From the NCBI RefSeq assembly GCF_900312675.1, contig NZ_OMPC01000001.1:409140-473139 (forward strand): 64,000 bases of DNA. The letters are read 5' to 3'. Below are positions 55,101 through 63,290 of the stretch, in pieces (position 1 is the first letter of the stretch; each line of letters opens with the position of its first letter). The translations under genes were made by a program, and so were the position numbers. Origin of the DNA: Aliivibrio sp. EL58 (GTDB lineage: Bacteria; Pseudomonadota; Gammaproteobacteria; Enterobacterales; Vibrionaceae). The notes beneath the pieces were generated by a model. It made no database searches and was not told the DNA's origin. It saw only the letters and a list, made by a program, of their open reading frames with translations.

Positions 55101-55767
55101 TGGTTACCAATGAATGGTTTTTTAATTTATGTAACTCTTTTACTGAATTAATAACCATTTTTACAGGTACTATGATGAAGTAAATTGAAGCCAATACCAC
55201 CATGATTGGATCGGCTAGTTGAGCATAATGCGCGTGTGATGTTAGTAATAATATTTTCGCAATCATAAAGCCAACAAAAACGGCGGCACTAATAACGGTA
55301 TCCATTAACCATTGCTTTGCTTCTGCATCGATTAGTGCCGAATTAACCTCTTCCCCTTGGGTTTTCATTAACCAATAGCTGCCATAACAACCGATCATGC
55401 TAAACACACCAAAAGCGAGTGCGACACCAGTATTTACTTCACGACCACCTTGCATTATCGCTTGAACTGCGGCAATAAATGACAATACACACATTAAGGT
55501 AATTGCGATCCCTTTAACTAAAATCACAGCAGACTCAATTACCTTAACGCGCTTAATGTTTTTCGCTACCTCTTCTTTTCGAATGTAGAACACCGCACCT
55601 AATGACACTAATGTTAAAAATAAACTAACTAATGAATAGACACCATCAAACACAATAACTAATGAATGGATCAGTGTACCTAATACAATTCCTATCATGG
55701 CAAACAACAACGCTGAAAACGTTGAGGCCAATAATAATTGCCTTTCTTTCTTAATTGAATATGACAT
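55081..55767 (-). CDS. Cation-diffusion-facilitator-like membrane protein
   Basis: This 228-residue protein has six predicted helices. CDF features are the second-helix motif VIVFDGVYSLVSLFLTLV and the fifth-helix EAKQWLMDTVISAAVFVGF, although the histidines and second aspartate of classic zinc sites are partly replaced. The usual C-terminal cytoplasmic metal domain is nearly absent (ends at KELHKLKNH), which is short for the family (about 300). The ATG at 55767 follows GGAG by six bases. The substrate ion is uncertain. Confidence 0.76.
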   Translation of the reverse strand: MSYSIKKERQLLLASTFSALLFAMIGIVLGTLIHSLVIVFDGVYSLVSLFLTLVSLGAVFYIRKEEVAKNIKRVKVIESAVILVKGIAITLMCVLSFIAAVQAIMQGGREVNTGVALAFGVFSMIGCYGSYWLMKTQGEEVNSALIDAEAKQWLMDTVISAAVFVGFMIAKILLLTSHAHYAQLADPIMVVLASIYFIIVPVKMVINSVKELHKLKNHSLVTTKFARP

Positions 55768-55915
55768 TTTGCTCTCCATCGACTTATTTTTCGTCTTTTT
55801 TATTTATACAACGCATCATATATCTAAAATTGGTGATAGGATAATCAGTCAGCGTCGACTTATTCGTCGCTAGTGTTTTTTCATCTTTTATTGTCCTCTT
55901 TATCGGGTATACATA

Positions 55916-56800
55916 ATGAAAACCAGTCAAATTGAGATGTTCTTATATGCTGTTGAGCTTGGGTCAATCGCAGAAGCGTCACGTAAGCTTCAGAAAAGTC
56001 GTACCACTGTCAGTGCAGCACTCAATACTCTCGAGGACGAATTAGGCGTTACTCTGTTAAATCGCACAGGTAATCGAATTACTCCTACAGAAATTGGGGA
56101 GTCTTTAGTTCACGATTTCCAACGAATTTCACTCATCAGTAATGACATCGAGAATAAATGCTTTCAATATAATCATGGGGTTGCATCAACCATTCGAATT
56201 GTACGTGACGATGCTTTACCTGAGACGATTTGGCGTCAGATCTTAGGCCGAATGAGTCGTAAATTTCCAAGCACAAGTATTTCAATCTATGTTGCTCCTT
56301 CTCCTGAATTAGAAGAAATGGTTGAGCAAAATATTGTTGATGTCGCTTATGGTTTACTGCCAATTAATAATGAGTTGATGCATGTTCAACAAAACGAACT
56401 AGGCCAGATCCGTTTAATGTCTGTTGCACATAAAGATCATCCATTAAGCCAACTTAGAAAAGTCAGTAGAACCGATTTAGAAAGTAATACTGAAATCATA
56501 ATGAACTACATTGATGAAGATGAATTAATGGTGACTGAACCTAAATCAAGTAAGTACATTGCTCTGACTTTTTATGAGCATCTACGAAATGCAGTATTAG
56601 ATAAAACAGGGTGGTCATCAGTTCCTGCTTTATTAATTAATGAGCATTTACGTGATGGTACTTTGAAAGTGTTAAAGCATAATCGAGCAATGAACTGGCA
56701 ATCTTTTGCAGAAATGACAAAAACAAGTATGCCTCGTGGCGTAATTATTGATTGGTTATCTGAGCAAGTTGAAGATTATTTACTCGAAGTGTCAGAATAA
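55916..56800 (+). CDS. LysR-family regulator
   Basis: This 294-aa LysR protein has HTH GSIAEASRKLQKSRTTVSAALNTLE and DELGVTLLNRTGNRITPTEIG. The effector domain begins near residue 90 (STIRIVRDDALPETIWRQIL). It lies 104 bases upstream of a LysE-family exporter gene on the same strand, with a small hairpin between, and is divergent from the CDF-like gene (148 bases). Either could be its target. Confidence 0.85.
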   Translation: MKTSQIEMFLYAVELGSIAEASRKLQKSRTTVSAALNTLEDELGVTLLNRTGNRITPTEIGESLVHDFQRISLISNDIENKCFQYNHGVASTIRIVRDDALPETIWRQILGRMSRKFPSTSISIYVAPSPELEEMVEQNIVDVAYGLLPINNELMHVQQNELGQIRLMSVAHKDHPLSQLRKVSRTDLESNTEIIMNYIDEDELMVTEPKSSKYIALTFYEHLRNAVLDKTGWSSVPALLINEHLRDGTLKVLKHNRAMNWQSFAEMTKTSMPRGVIIDWLSEQVEDYLLEVSE

Positions 56801-56845
56801 CGGTTTATATATTGCTCAATAAGAAGTAAATTAGCGGCAATTCTC

Positions 56846-56865
56846 AAGCTCAGTTGAGCTTTTTA
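56846..56865 (+). terminator. Small terminator after the LysR gene
   Basis: AAGCTC (56846-56851) pairs with GAGCTT (56856-56861) around AGTT, followed by TTTTA. It separates the LysR and LysE-family genes. Confidence 0.65.
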
Positions 56866-56904
56866 GAAAACATACATCTTTAATACCTAGATACATGGAT
56901 CATT

Positions 56905-57522
56905 ATGAGCATTGAAACCTATCTTCTATTTATTGCTGGCATGTTCGCATTTTGCGCAATGCCTGGCGCTGATTTCTTTTTTGTCCTTTCAAGAGCCTTA
57001 GGAGGCGGAGCTAAAACTGGTATATATGCCGCTTTCGGTGTCGCTACTGGGGTTCTATTTCATACCTTTTTAGCTGTTATTGGTTTAAGTGCTTTATTGC
57101 TATCGTCAGCGACGGCTTTTACTGTCATTAAATACATTGGTGCAGCTTACTTATGCTATATCGGCTTTAAAATGTTTACCGCTAAAGGTGGGATCGGTGA
57201 AGTTGAAGAAGCTAATCGTGTTTCAGACTTAAAAGTATACCGCCAAGGCATACTTACTAATGCGCTAAATCCTAAGGTTTGTCTGACATTCGTTGCTTTC
57301 ATTCCTCAGTTTTTAACACCTGAAACCTCATCGCCTTCGATGATAGGAATGCTGGGAATAACAACCGCTATCATTGCGCTAATGTGGTTTATTTGCATTG
57401 CTGTTTTTGCGGCTAAATTCAGAACCGTAATAGCAGAAAGCAAAGCATTCTCTAACTTACTTAAGTATGGCTTAAGCTCTTTATTGGTTGGTTTTGGGGC
57501 TAAGTTAGCGCTGACTAACTAA
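56905..57522 (+). CDS. LysE/RhtB-family amino acid exporter
   Basis: This 205-residue six-helix exporter has MPGADFFFVLSRALGGGAKTG in the first helix region, IKYIGAAYLCYIGFKMF in the third, and TNALNPKVCLTFVAFIPQFL in the fourth. These are RhtB/LeuE-type features for exporting neutral amino acids or homoserine lactone analogues. Substrate unknown. A strong terminator follows. Confidence 0.88.
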   Translation: MSIETYLLFIAGMFAFCAMPGADFFFVLSRALGGGAKTGIYAAFGVATGVLFHTFLAVIGLSALLLSSATAFTVIKYIGAAYLCYIGFKMFTAKGGIGEVEEANRVSDLKVYRQGILTNALNPKVCLTFVAFIPQFLTPETSSPSMIGMLGITTAIIALMWFICIAVFAAKFRTVIAESKAFSNLLKYGLSSLLVGFGAKLALTN

Positions 57523-57542
57523 TACCGTTCTAAAACGTTAAT

Positions 57543-57577
57543 AAGGGTTGAAGTGAGCATATCTTCAACCCTTTTTT
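57543..57577. terminator. Strong terminator
   Basis: AAGGGTTGAAG (57543-57553) pairs with CTTCAACCCTT (57563-57573), followed by T residues. It lies between the LysE-family gene and the convergent cytochrome gene. Confidence 0.9.
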
Positions 57578-57581
57578 TAAC

Positions 57582-58013
57582 TTAAAAACGTGAACGGTAA
57601 GAACGGTGACACGCATTACAAGTATCTTGTGCTTGCTCTAAACCCACTTCTGCTAATGCCTTATCTTGTTGTTGGCTTGCTTGATAAAGTTGAACAAAGC
57701 CACTATCCATCTCTTGCATCAATTGATTAAACTTTTCAGGTTTATTCCATATCGCTTCTTTTGCTTTACTGCCATCTTGGCTACCTTCCGGAAATGCTGT
57801 AGTTAGTAATTGGCTATGTTTAGAAAGTTCATGGCTGATCAATTCAATTTCGTTCCACTTAGGTGCATCTTCATCAATCATGCCTTCAACTTGCTCTGAT
57901 TGATTTTCGATATGTACAAAAGCCTGTTGTCTTGTATTAATGAGGTCAACACTCGCTTGAGCAAATGCAATATTTGGTAGTAAAACACATAAACTAAGTA
58001 CTAATTTTTTCAT
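57582..58013 (-). CDS. Cytochrome c' family (c-556-like) periplasmic protein
   Basis: This 143-residue protein has a signal peptide (ending NIAFAQ) and a four-helix bundle pattern. The first helix INTRQQAFVHIENQSEQVEGM is of the cytochrome c' type, and the haem site CNACHRSYRSRF is at the very C-terminus, as in that family. It may bind NO or carry electrons. ATG 58013 gives the clean signal peptide. It is divergent from the cytochrome b561 gene, and the two probably form an electron-transfer pair. Confidence 0.9.
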   Translation of the reverse strand: MKKLVLSLCVLLPNIAFAQASVDLINTRQQAFVHIENQSEQVEGMIDEDAPKWNEIELISHELSKHSQLLTTAFPEGSQDGSKAKEAIWNKPEKFNQLMQEMDSGFVQLYQASQQQDKALAEVGLEQAQDTCNACHRSYRSRF

Positions 58014-58145
58014 TACTTTATCTCTAATAGATGTCTGTCTCGCTTCAAGTTGCATTTAATTTACATCACAATAATTGCTCATGCAACTATTGTGATGTAA
58101 ATTGTTTTCCGTTAGTTAAAACATCCATCAATTAGGAACAAGAAA

Positions 58146-58784
58146 ATGAAGATTTGGGATTTACCAACACGCATATATCATTGGCTTCAAGCACTGCTTT
58201 TTATCGGATTAGCCGCAAGTGGCTTTAACGGTGAAGGGCCACATATCTATTTAGGTTTAGCGCTATTTACTCTTATTATGTGGCGAATTGTATGGGGATT
58301 TATCGGCAGTGATACGAGTCGTTTTAAAAAATTTATTGCTTCCCCAAAACGTACCATTCGTTATTTATCAGGAAAAGAACCATCAAAAATAGGCCATAAT
58401 CCAGCTGGATCTTGGATGGTTATCGGATTAATTTGTACCTTATTTATTCAATGTATTACCGGCATAGCGTTAGCGGGGTTATTCGATCACATCCCTTACG
58501 CTGATATCGTCTTAAATGATGATGTCTTTGATGTTTTCGTTACCCTGCATGGAATATGTGCACGTTTACTACCGGCATTAGTCATCTTGCACTTAATTGC
58601 TATTCTCTTTTATAAACTACGCTCAAAACCACTTGTTTGGGCAATGATCTCTGGCGTACAGAAGAAACTGACAGAAAATCAAGCCTCGTCGAACCTGATG
58701 TTTGTATCAAATAGACGTGCATTATTGGTGCTTATTGCCACCGGATTAGTTACCATTGCAATAGTTGTAAGCGCAGGAGTTTAA
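58146..58784 (+). CDS. Cytochrome b561-family membrane protein
   Basis: This 212-residue protein has four core membrane helices plus a C-terminal anchor. Candidate haem ligands are the His in TRIYHWLQALLF, the histidines near PHIYLGLAL and in FVTLHGICARLL, and LVILHLIAILFYKL. The Trp/Asp-Pro start MKIWDLPTRIYHW is typical of bacterial b-type partners of cytochrome c'. It likely passes electrons between quinol and the divergent periplasmic cytochrome. It is followed after five bases by a MarR gene. Confidence 0.88.
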   Translation: MKIWDLPTRIYHWLQALLFIGLAASGFNGEGPHIYLGLALFTLIMWRIVWGFIGSDTSRFKKFIASPKRTIRYLSGKEPSKIGHNPAGSWMVIGLICTLFIQCITGIALAGLFDHIPYADIVLNDDVFDVFVTLHGICARLLPALVILHLIAILFYKLRSKPLVWAMISGVQKKLTENQASSNLMFVSNRRALLVLIATGLVTIAIVVSAGV

Positions 58785-58789
58785 ACACA

Positions 58790-59215
58790 ATGGAAGAATT
58801 TGATCGTCAAAGCAGCTTTGGATGGATGATTAACGTTATTGCCAACCAAGCCTCAAAGAATTTCGAAGCAGAATTAAAACAGCACGGTTTAACTGTTGCT
58901 CTTTGGCCAACCATGATGTGTTTATGGGAAGAAGAAGGAGTAACTCAACGTGATATTGCTGAAAAATCAAAAGTGGAAAACTCCACAACAACACGAACAT
59001 TAGATAAATTAGAAAAACTTGGCCTTGTTGAGCGACAAGCAGATCCCAACAGCCGTCGTTCATTTCGTATTTACCTCACAGATGAAGGCCGAGCATTAAA
59101 AGAAACACTTTTGCCGATCCCTGTGAAGGTGAATAAAGAAGTGCTTAGCTCTCTTGATCTAAAGGAGCAAAAAGAGATGATTCGATTACTGCAGAAAATG
59201 GTCGCTGCTGTATAA
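58790..59215 (+). CDS. MarR-family regulator
   Basis: This 141-residue winged-helix protein has the recognition helix in VTQRDIAEKSKVENSTTTRTLDKLE and the wing GLVERQADPNSRRSFRIYLT. It starts five bases after the b561 gene, so it is probably co-transcribed and may control that cytochrome unit. It also lies about 240 bases upstream of ectA, and ectoine genes of vibrios are known to be repressed by the MarR-type CosR, but orthology to CosR cannot be claimed from what I see. Confidence 0.87.
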   Translation: MEEFDRQSSFGWMINVIANQASKNFEAELKQHGLTVALWPTMMCLWEEEGVTQRDIAEKSKVENSTTTRTLDKLEKLGLVERQADPNSRRSFRIYLTDEGRALKETLLPIPVKVNKEVLSSLDLKEQKEMIRLLQKMVAAV

Positions 59216-59237
59216 ATTATCTCTAACAAAACACGAT

Positions 59238-59270
59238 AAATAGCCCACTAGAATGGGCTATTTTTTTATA
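59238..59270 (+). terminator. Strong terminator after the MarR gene
   Basis: AAATAGCCCA (59238-59247) pairs with TGGGCTATTT (59254-59263), then T residues to 59267. It isolates the MarR gene from the ectoine operon. Confidence 0.92.
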
Positions 59271-59454
59271 AAAAAACACGAAATTGATCTATTTCACACA
59301 ACAAAATACATAGAACTCTAACTAAATAAAAACATAAAAGTGAGATCAATGTCGCATTAAACGGCTAAGAAACACGCTTTTTTTGTGATTAGCTTGCCTT
59401 TGCATCTCTAAAAATGCCCATAATAAAAAGGAATTTAATTAGAGTACAAAGGAT

Positions 59455-60000
59455 ATGTATTTACATATGACTATTGCAGCGCCCAGAATCTTGTGTTCAA
59501 GCATGGATATTGAACCCAGCAAAAAATGGACATTTAGAGAACCATCAAGGACAGACGGTGACGATGTTTATGCATTGATCACCGAGTGTCCCCCTCTTGA
59601 TATCAACTCTTCATACTGTAATTTCCTTCAATCTACACATTTCAGTAAGACCTGCGTTTTAGCAGAGAAAGACGGCAACCTTGCTGGTTTTATCTCTGGT
59701 TACCATAAGCCTGATGACCCAAAAACATTATTCATCTGGCAAGTCGCAGTCTCTCCTCGCTACCGAGGTAAAGGTTTAGCTTACTCCATGCTAAATGAGC
59801 TTTTACAGCGAAAAAACCTCAAGCACACAGAATTCTTAGAAACAACGATCACCAAAGCCAACGACGCCTCTTGGTCGCTATTTAAAAAGCTGGATGCCGA
59901 GCATGGTAACCGAGGTGAAGTGACTACGTTTCTAGACAAAGAAGCTCATTTCAAAGGCAAGCACGATACTGAATATTTGTATCGTATCGCTCTAAAATAA
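59455..60000 (+). CDS. ectA: Diaminobutyrate acetyltransferase EctA
   Basis: This GNAT enzyme acetylates L-2,4-diaminobutyrate with acetyl-CoA, the second step of ectoine synthesis. The diagnostic segment LITECPPLDINSSYCNFLQ precedes the acetyl-CoA loop SPRYRGKGLAYSML. The family C-terminus RGEVTTFLDKEAHFKGKHDT-EYLYRI is present. The start is uncertain: ATG 59455 sits one base after AAGGA, and ATG 59467 is 13 bases after it. First gene of ectABC-ask, with 26 bases to ectB. The promoter lies in the preceding 240 bases (a CATAAT box near 59420). Confidence 0.95.
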   Translation: MYLHMTIAAPRILCSSMDIEPSKKWTFREPSRTDGDDVYALITECPPLDINSSYCNFLQSTHFSKTCVLAEKDGNLAGFISGYHKPDDPKTLFIWQVAVSPRYRGKGLAYSMLNELLQRKNLKHTEFLETTITKANDASWSLFKKLDAEHGNRGEVTTFLDKEAHFKGKHDTEYLYRIALK

Positions 60001-60025
60001 AATAGGAATCATAAACGGACTCATC

Positions 60026-61291
60026 ATGAATATTTTCAAGAAGCAAGAATCAAAAGTACGTTCATACTCAAACAGTTTTCCAGTTATCTTTCAAAAAGCA
60101 AAAGGATGTTGGCTAGAAACCGAAAGCGGCGAACGTTACTTAGACTTCCTTGCTGGAGCCGGATCACTCAACTACGGTCACAACAACCCAGTCTTAAAGC
60201 AAGCTTTACTTGAATACATCGAAACAGATGGTATTACGCACGGCTTAGACATGCACTCAAGTGCAAAAGCCACTTTCTTGAATGCATTGAATAACTATAT
60301 TCTTGAACCTAGAAATCTAGATTATAAGGTTCAGTTTACCGGTCCAACCGGAACCAATGCCGTTGAGGCCGCTTTAAAACTGGCACGTAAAGTCACCAAT
60401 CGAACTAACATTGTCGCCTTCACTAATGGTTTCCACGGGTGTACTGCAGGAGCATTAGCAGCGACAGGTAATCAACACCATCGCCAAGGTGCAGGTTTTA
60501 GCTTAAACAACATCACTCGCATTCCTTTTGAAGGTTATGCCGATATCGATGGCCTTAACCTGTTTGAAACCATGCTATCTGATAACTCAAGTGGTCTAGA
60601 TAAACCTGCTGCTGTGCTTTTAGAAACTGTACAAGGTGAAGGTGGATTAAACGTCGCATCAAATCAATGGTTACAACGTTTAAGCAAGATTTGTAAAGCC
60701 AACGATATTCTAATGATTGTTGATGATATCCAAGCTGGCTGTGGTCGTACTGGCACCTTCTTCAGTTTTGAACCATCAGGTATTAAACCAGATATGGTTA
60801 CGCTATCTAAATCTATTGGTGGCTACGGCTTACCAATGGCGGTTGTCTTACTAAAACCAGAATTAGATGAATGGAAACCAGGTGAGCATAACGGTACTTT
60901 CCGTGGTAACAATCACGCTTTCATTACTGCTGCAAAAGCACTAGAGATTTACTGGTCAAATTCAAATTTTGAAGAGCATATTAAACAGATCTCTCAAAAA
61001 GTCAGTGATGTCATTCTTCGTGCCGTAAAACGCTACCCTAAGCTGTTTGTTCAGCAAAAAGGTCGCGGCATGATGATTGGTATTGAGTGTAAAGACGGCA
61101 TTATCTCAAGTGATATCGCTAAAGATTGCTTTAAGAACGGCATGATCATTGAAACTGCAGGTCCATCTGATGAAGTTGTTAAATTCTTCTGCCCACTGAC
61201 GATCACTGAGTCAGAGCTAGAAGAGGGTCTAACCATCTTTGAAAACGCAATTGACAATATTGCAGAAAAACACTTCAAAAAAGCATCTTAA
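60026..61291 (+). CDS. ectB: Diaminobutyrate-2-oxoglutarate transaminase EctB
   Basis: This 421-residue PLP class III aminotransferase converts aspartate semialdehyde to 2,4-diaminobutyrate with glutamate. The PLP region shows [19 protein letters not shown], the Asp in [18 protein letters not shown], and the Schiff-base Lys in [15 protein letters not shown]. The opening [20 protein letters not shown] is characteristic of EctB. The ATG is preceded by ACGGAC. It is cotranscribed with ectA and ectC. Confidence 0.96.
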   Translation: MNIFKKQESKVRSYSNSFPVIFQKAKGCWLETESGERYLDFLAGAGSLNYGHNNPVLKQALLEYIETDGITHGLDMHSSAKATFLNALNNYILEPRNLDYKVQFTGPTGTNAVEAALKLARKVTNRTNIVAFTNGFHGCTAGALAATGNQHHRQGAGFSLNNITRIPFEGYADIDGLNLFETMLSDNSSGLDKPAAVLLETVQGEGGLNVASNQWLQRLSKICKANDILMIVDDIQAGCGRTGTFFSFEPSGIKPDMVTLSKSIGGYGLPMAVVLLKPELDEWKPGEHNGTFRGNNHAFITAAKALEIYWSNSNFEEHIKQISQKVSDVILRAVKRYPKLFVQQKGRGMMIGIECKDGIISSDIAKDCFKNGMIIETAGPSDEVVKFFCPLTITESELEEGLTIFENAIDNIAEKHFKKAS

Positions 61292-61305
61292 TCAAGGACG
61301 AAACA

Positions 61306-61692
61306 ATGATTGTTAGAACACTAGACGAATGTCGTGATAGCGAACGACGCGTAGCATCAGAAACATGGGAAAGCGTAAGAATGTTGTTGAAGAATGACAA
61401 CATGGGTTTCTCTTTCCACATTACGACTATTTATGAAAACACAGAAACTCACATTCACTACAAGAACCACTTAGAGTCGGTATATTGTATGAGTGGTGAA
61501 GGAGAGATCGAAGTTATTGGCGGCGAAACCTACCCAATAAAACCAGGCACTTTGTATATTCTTGATAAGCATGACGAACACTTCTTACGTGCTTATAAAG
61601 ACAAAGAAATGGTCATGGCGTGTGTCTTCAATCCACCGATCACTGGTGCTGAAGTTCACGATAAAAACGGCGTTTACCCTATCTTAGATTAA
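61306..61692 (+). CDS. ectC: Ectoine synthase EctC
   Basis: This 128-residue cupin cyclises N-acetyl-diaminobutyrate to ectoine by water elimination. It carries the family hallmarks [32 protein letters not shown], and [11 protein letters not shown] with the metal and catalytic residues. No ectD hydroxylase gene follows, so ectoine rather than hydroxyectoine is the expected product from this locus. It is 14 bases after ectB, with the ribosome site AAGGAC. Confidence 0.96.
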   Translation: MIVRTLDECRDSERRVASETWESVRMLLKNDNMGFSFHITTIYENTETHIHYKNHLESVYCMSGEGEIEVIGGETYPIKPGTLYILDKHDEHFLRAYKDKEMVMACVFNPPITGAEVHDKNGVYPILD

Positions 61693-61731
61693 ACACTAAA
61701 TCCCCTTAGTATTTATTTAGGATGGTATAAA

Positions 61732-61765
61732 TATCAACTTGGATCCATAAAGATCCAAGTTGATA
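61732..61765 (+). terminator. Perfect intercistronic hairpin between ectC and ask
   Basis: TATCAACTTGGATC (61732-61745) pairs perfectly with GATCCAAGTTGATA (61752-61765), loop CATAAA. The following CTCTCTTT is a poor T tract. It may attenuate transcription or stabilise and process the ectABC message. Confidence 0.7.
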
Positions 61766-61794
61766 CTCTCTTTAAAGTCAAAAAGGACTTCTTC

Positions 61795-63222
61795 ATGACT
61801 TATACCGTAGAAAAAATCGGCGGTACTTCTATGACTGCGTTTGACGCCGTTTTAGACAACATCTTTCTTCGCCCTCAAAATCCATATAACCGTGTTTTTG
61901 TTGTATCTGCCTATGGCGGCATTACCGATTCATTGCTTGAATGTAAGAAAACAGGCAAACCAGGTGTTTATAAGCTTATCGCTAAACGTGATGATAGCTG
62001 GGATGAAGCATTAGAGTATGTGAAAAATCGTATGCTATTAACCAATGAACATCTATTTATTGACCCTTTGAACAGATTAAGAGCTGATAAATTCATTTGC
62101 TCACGAATTGATGAAGCTAAAACGTGTATTTCTAATATTCTTGAAACCTGTCAATACGGTCAATTTTCATTACGTCGCTATTTACCTCAAGTTCGTGAAT
62201 TTCTATCTTCTATTGGTGAAGCGCACAGCGCCTTTAACACGGCATTAAAGCTAAAAACCGTTGGAATTAACGCGAAGTTCGTCGATCTCTCTGGTTGGGA
62301 CAACCAAACTCCGAGAACATTAGATGAAACCATCACTGATGTATTTAAAGATATAGATGTCACCACAGAGCTGCCAATTGTTACTGGCTATGCCTATTGC
62401 AAAGAAGGCTTAATGGGCACATACGATCGTGGTTACAGTGAAATGACCTTTAGCCGCATCGCCTCACTTACTCATGCTGATTTGGCGATTATCCATAAAG
62501 AATATCACTTAAGCTCAGCTGATCCGCGTGTTGTAGGCACAGATAAAGTATTCCCAATTGGACGCACCAATTACGATGTTGCTGATCAATTAGCAAGCTT
62601 AGGAATGGAAGCTATTCACCCTAATGCAGCGGCAGGGCTTCGTGAGAGCGATATTGAAATTCAGATTAAAAATACGTTTGAGCCAGAGCACAAAGGCACA
62701 TTGATCTCATCAGATTACCAACCAGAAACCAACAAAGTCGAGATCATTGCAGGTAAAGAAAAAGTGTTTGCCTTACATCTGTTTGATCAAGCAATGGTCG
62801 GCCAAGTGGATAATGTCGGTTATGAGTTAATGGAAATTATCTCAGACGCACAAGTTAGTTTAATTGGTAAAGAAATGAATGCAAATTCAATTACTTATTA
62901 TCTTGGCGGTAGCACTGAAAACCTGAATAAGTTGTTATACAAAGCAGAAAAACGCTATCCAAACGCCTCTATTAAAGGTCGTATGGTGGCATTAATTTCG
63001 GTGATTGGCTCTCAGATTGATACCAACAAAGCATTAGCAAAAGGGGTTTTATCATTGATGAATAATGACGTCACCCCTGTAGCCCTGCACGCTTCTATGC
63101 GTAACGTAAACGTGCAATTTGTAGTAAGCGATCAAGACTATCAAAATGCTATTCGAGCACTACACCACGAGTTTTGTGAAGATATAGCCACCACACAAGT
63201 AAAAACTGAACAAGTCGCTTAA
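61795..63222 (+). CDS. ask: Ectoine-type aspartokinase (Ask_Ect)
   Basis: This 475-residue aspartate kinase supplies aspartyl phosphate for ectoine synthesis. The kinase site motif KIGGTSMTAFDAV is at the N-terminus. The catalytic lobe runs to about residue 310 and includes LMGTYDRGYSEMTFSRIASL and SADPRVVGTDKVFPI. Two ACT-like domains follow (about 330-475; VISDAQVSLIGKEMNANSI, then SMRNVNVQFVVSDQDYQNAI). Its place after ectABC is the arrangement used by many Vibrio and marine bacteria to avoid lysine/threonine feedback. A 102-base gap with a hairpin separates it from ectC. Confidence 0.93.
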   Translation: MTYTVEKIGGTSMTAFDAVLDNIFLRPQNPYNRVFVVSAYGGITDSLLECKKTGKPGVYKLIAKRDDSWDEALEYVKNRMLLTNEHLFIDPLNRLRADKFICSRIDEAKTCISNILETCQYGQFSLRRYLPQVREFLSSIGEAHSAFNTALKLKTVGINAKFVDLSGWDNQTPRTLDETITDVFKDIDVTTELPIVTGYAYCKEGLMGTYDRGYSEMTFSRIASLTHADLAIIHKEYHLSSADPRVVGTDKVFPIGRTNYDVADQLASLGMEAIHPNAAAGLRESDIEIQIKNTFEPEHKGTLISSDYQPETNKVEIIAGKEKVFALHLFDQAMVGQVDNVGYELMEIISDAQVSLIGKEMNANSITYYLGGSTENLNKLLYKAEKRYPNASIKGRMVALISVIGSQIDTNKALAKGVLSLMNNDVTPVALHASMRNVNVQFVVSDQDYQNAIRALHHEFCEDIATTQVKTEQVA

Positions 63223-63251
63223 ATTCCGTTTTACAGTGTAAATAAACCCTC

Positions 63252-63290
63252 AACCGCTAGTTCATTAATGATGAGCTGGCGGTTTTTTTT
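63252..63290. terminator. Terminator of the ectoine operon
   Basis: A 14-bp stem (63252-63265 with 63271-63284, two G-T pairs) around TAATG is followed by T residues to 63290. Its right part overlaps the last codons of the convergent LysR gene. Confidence 0.9.
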
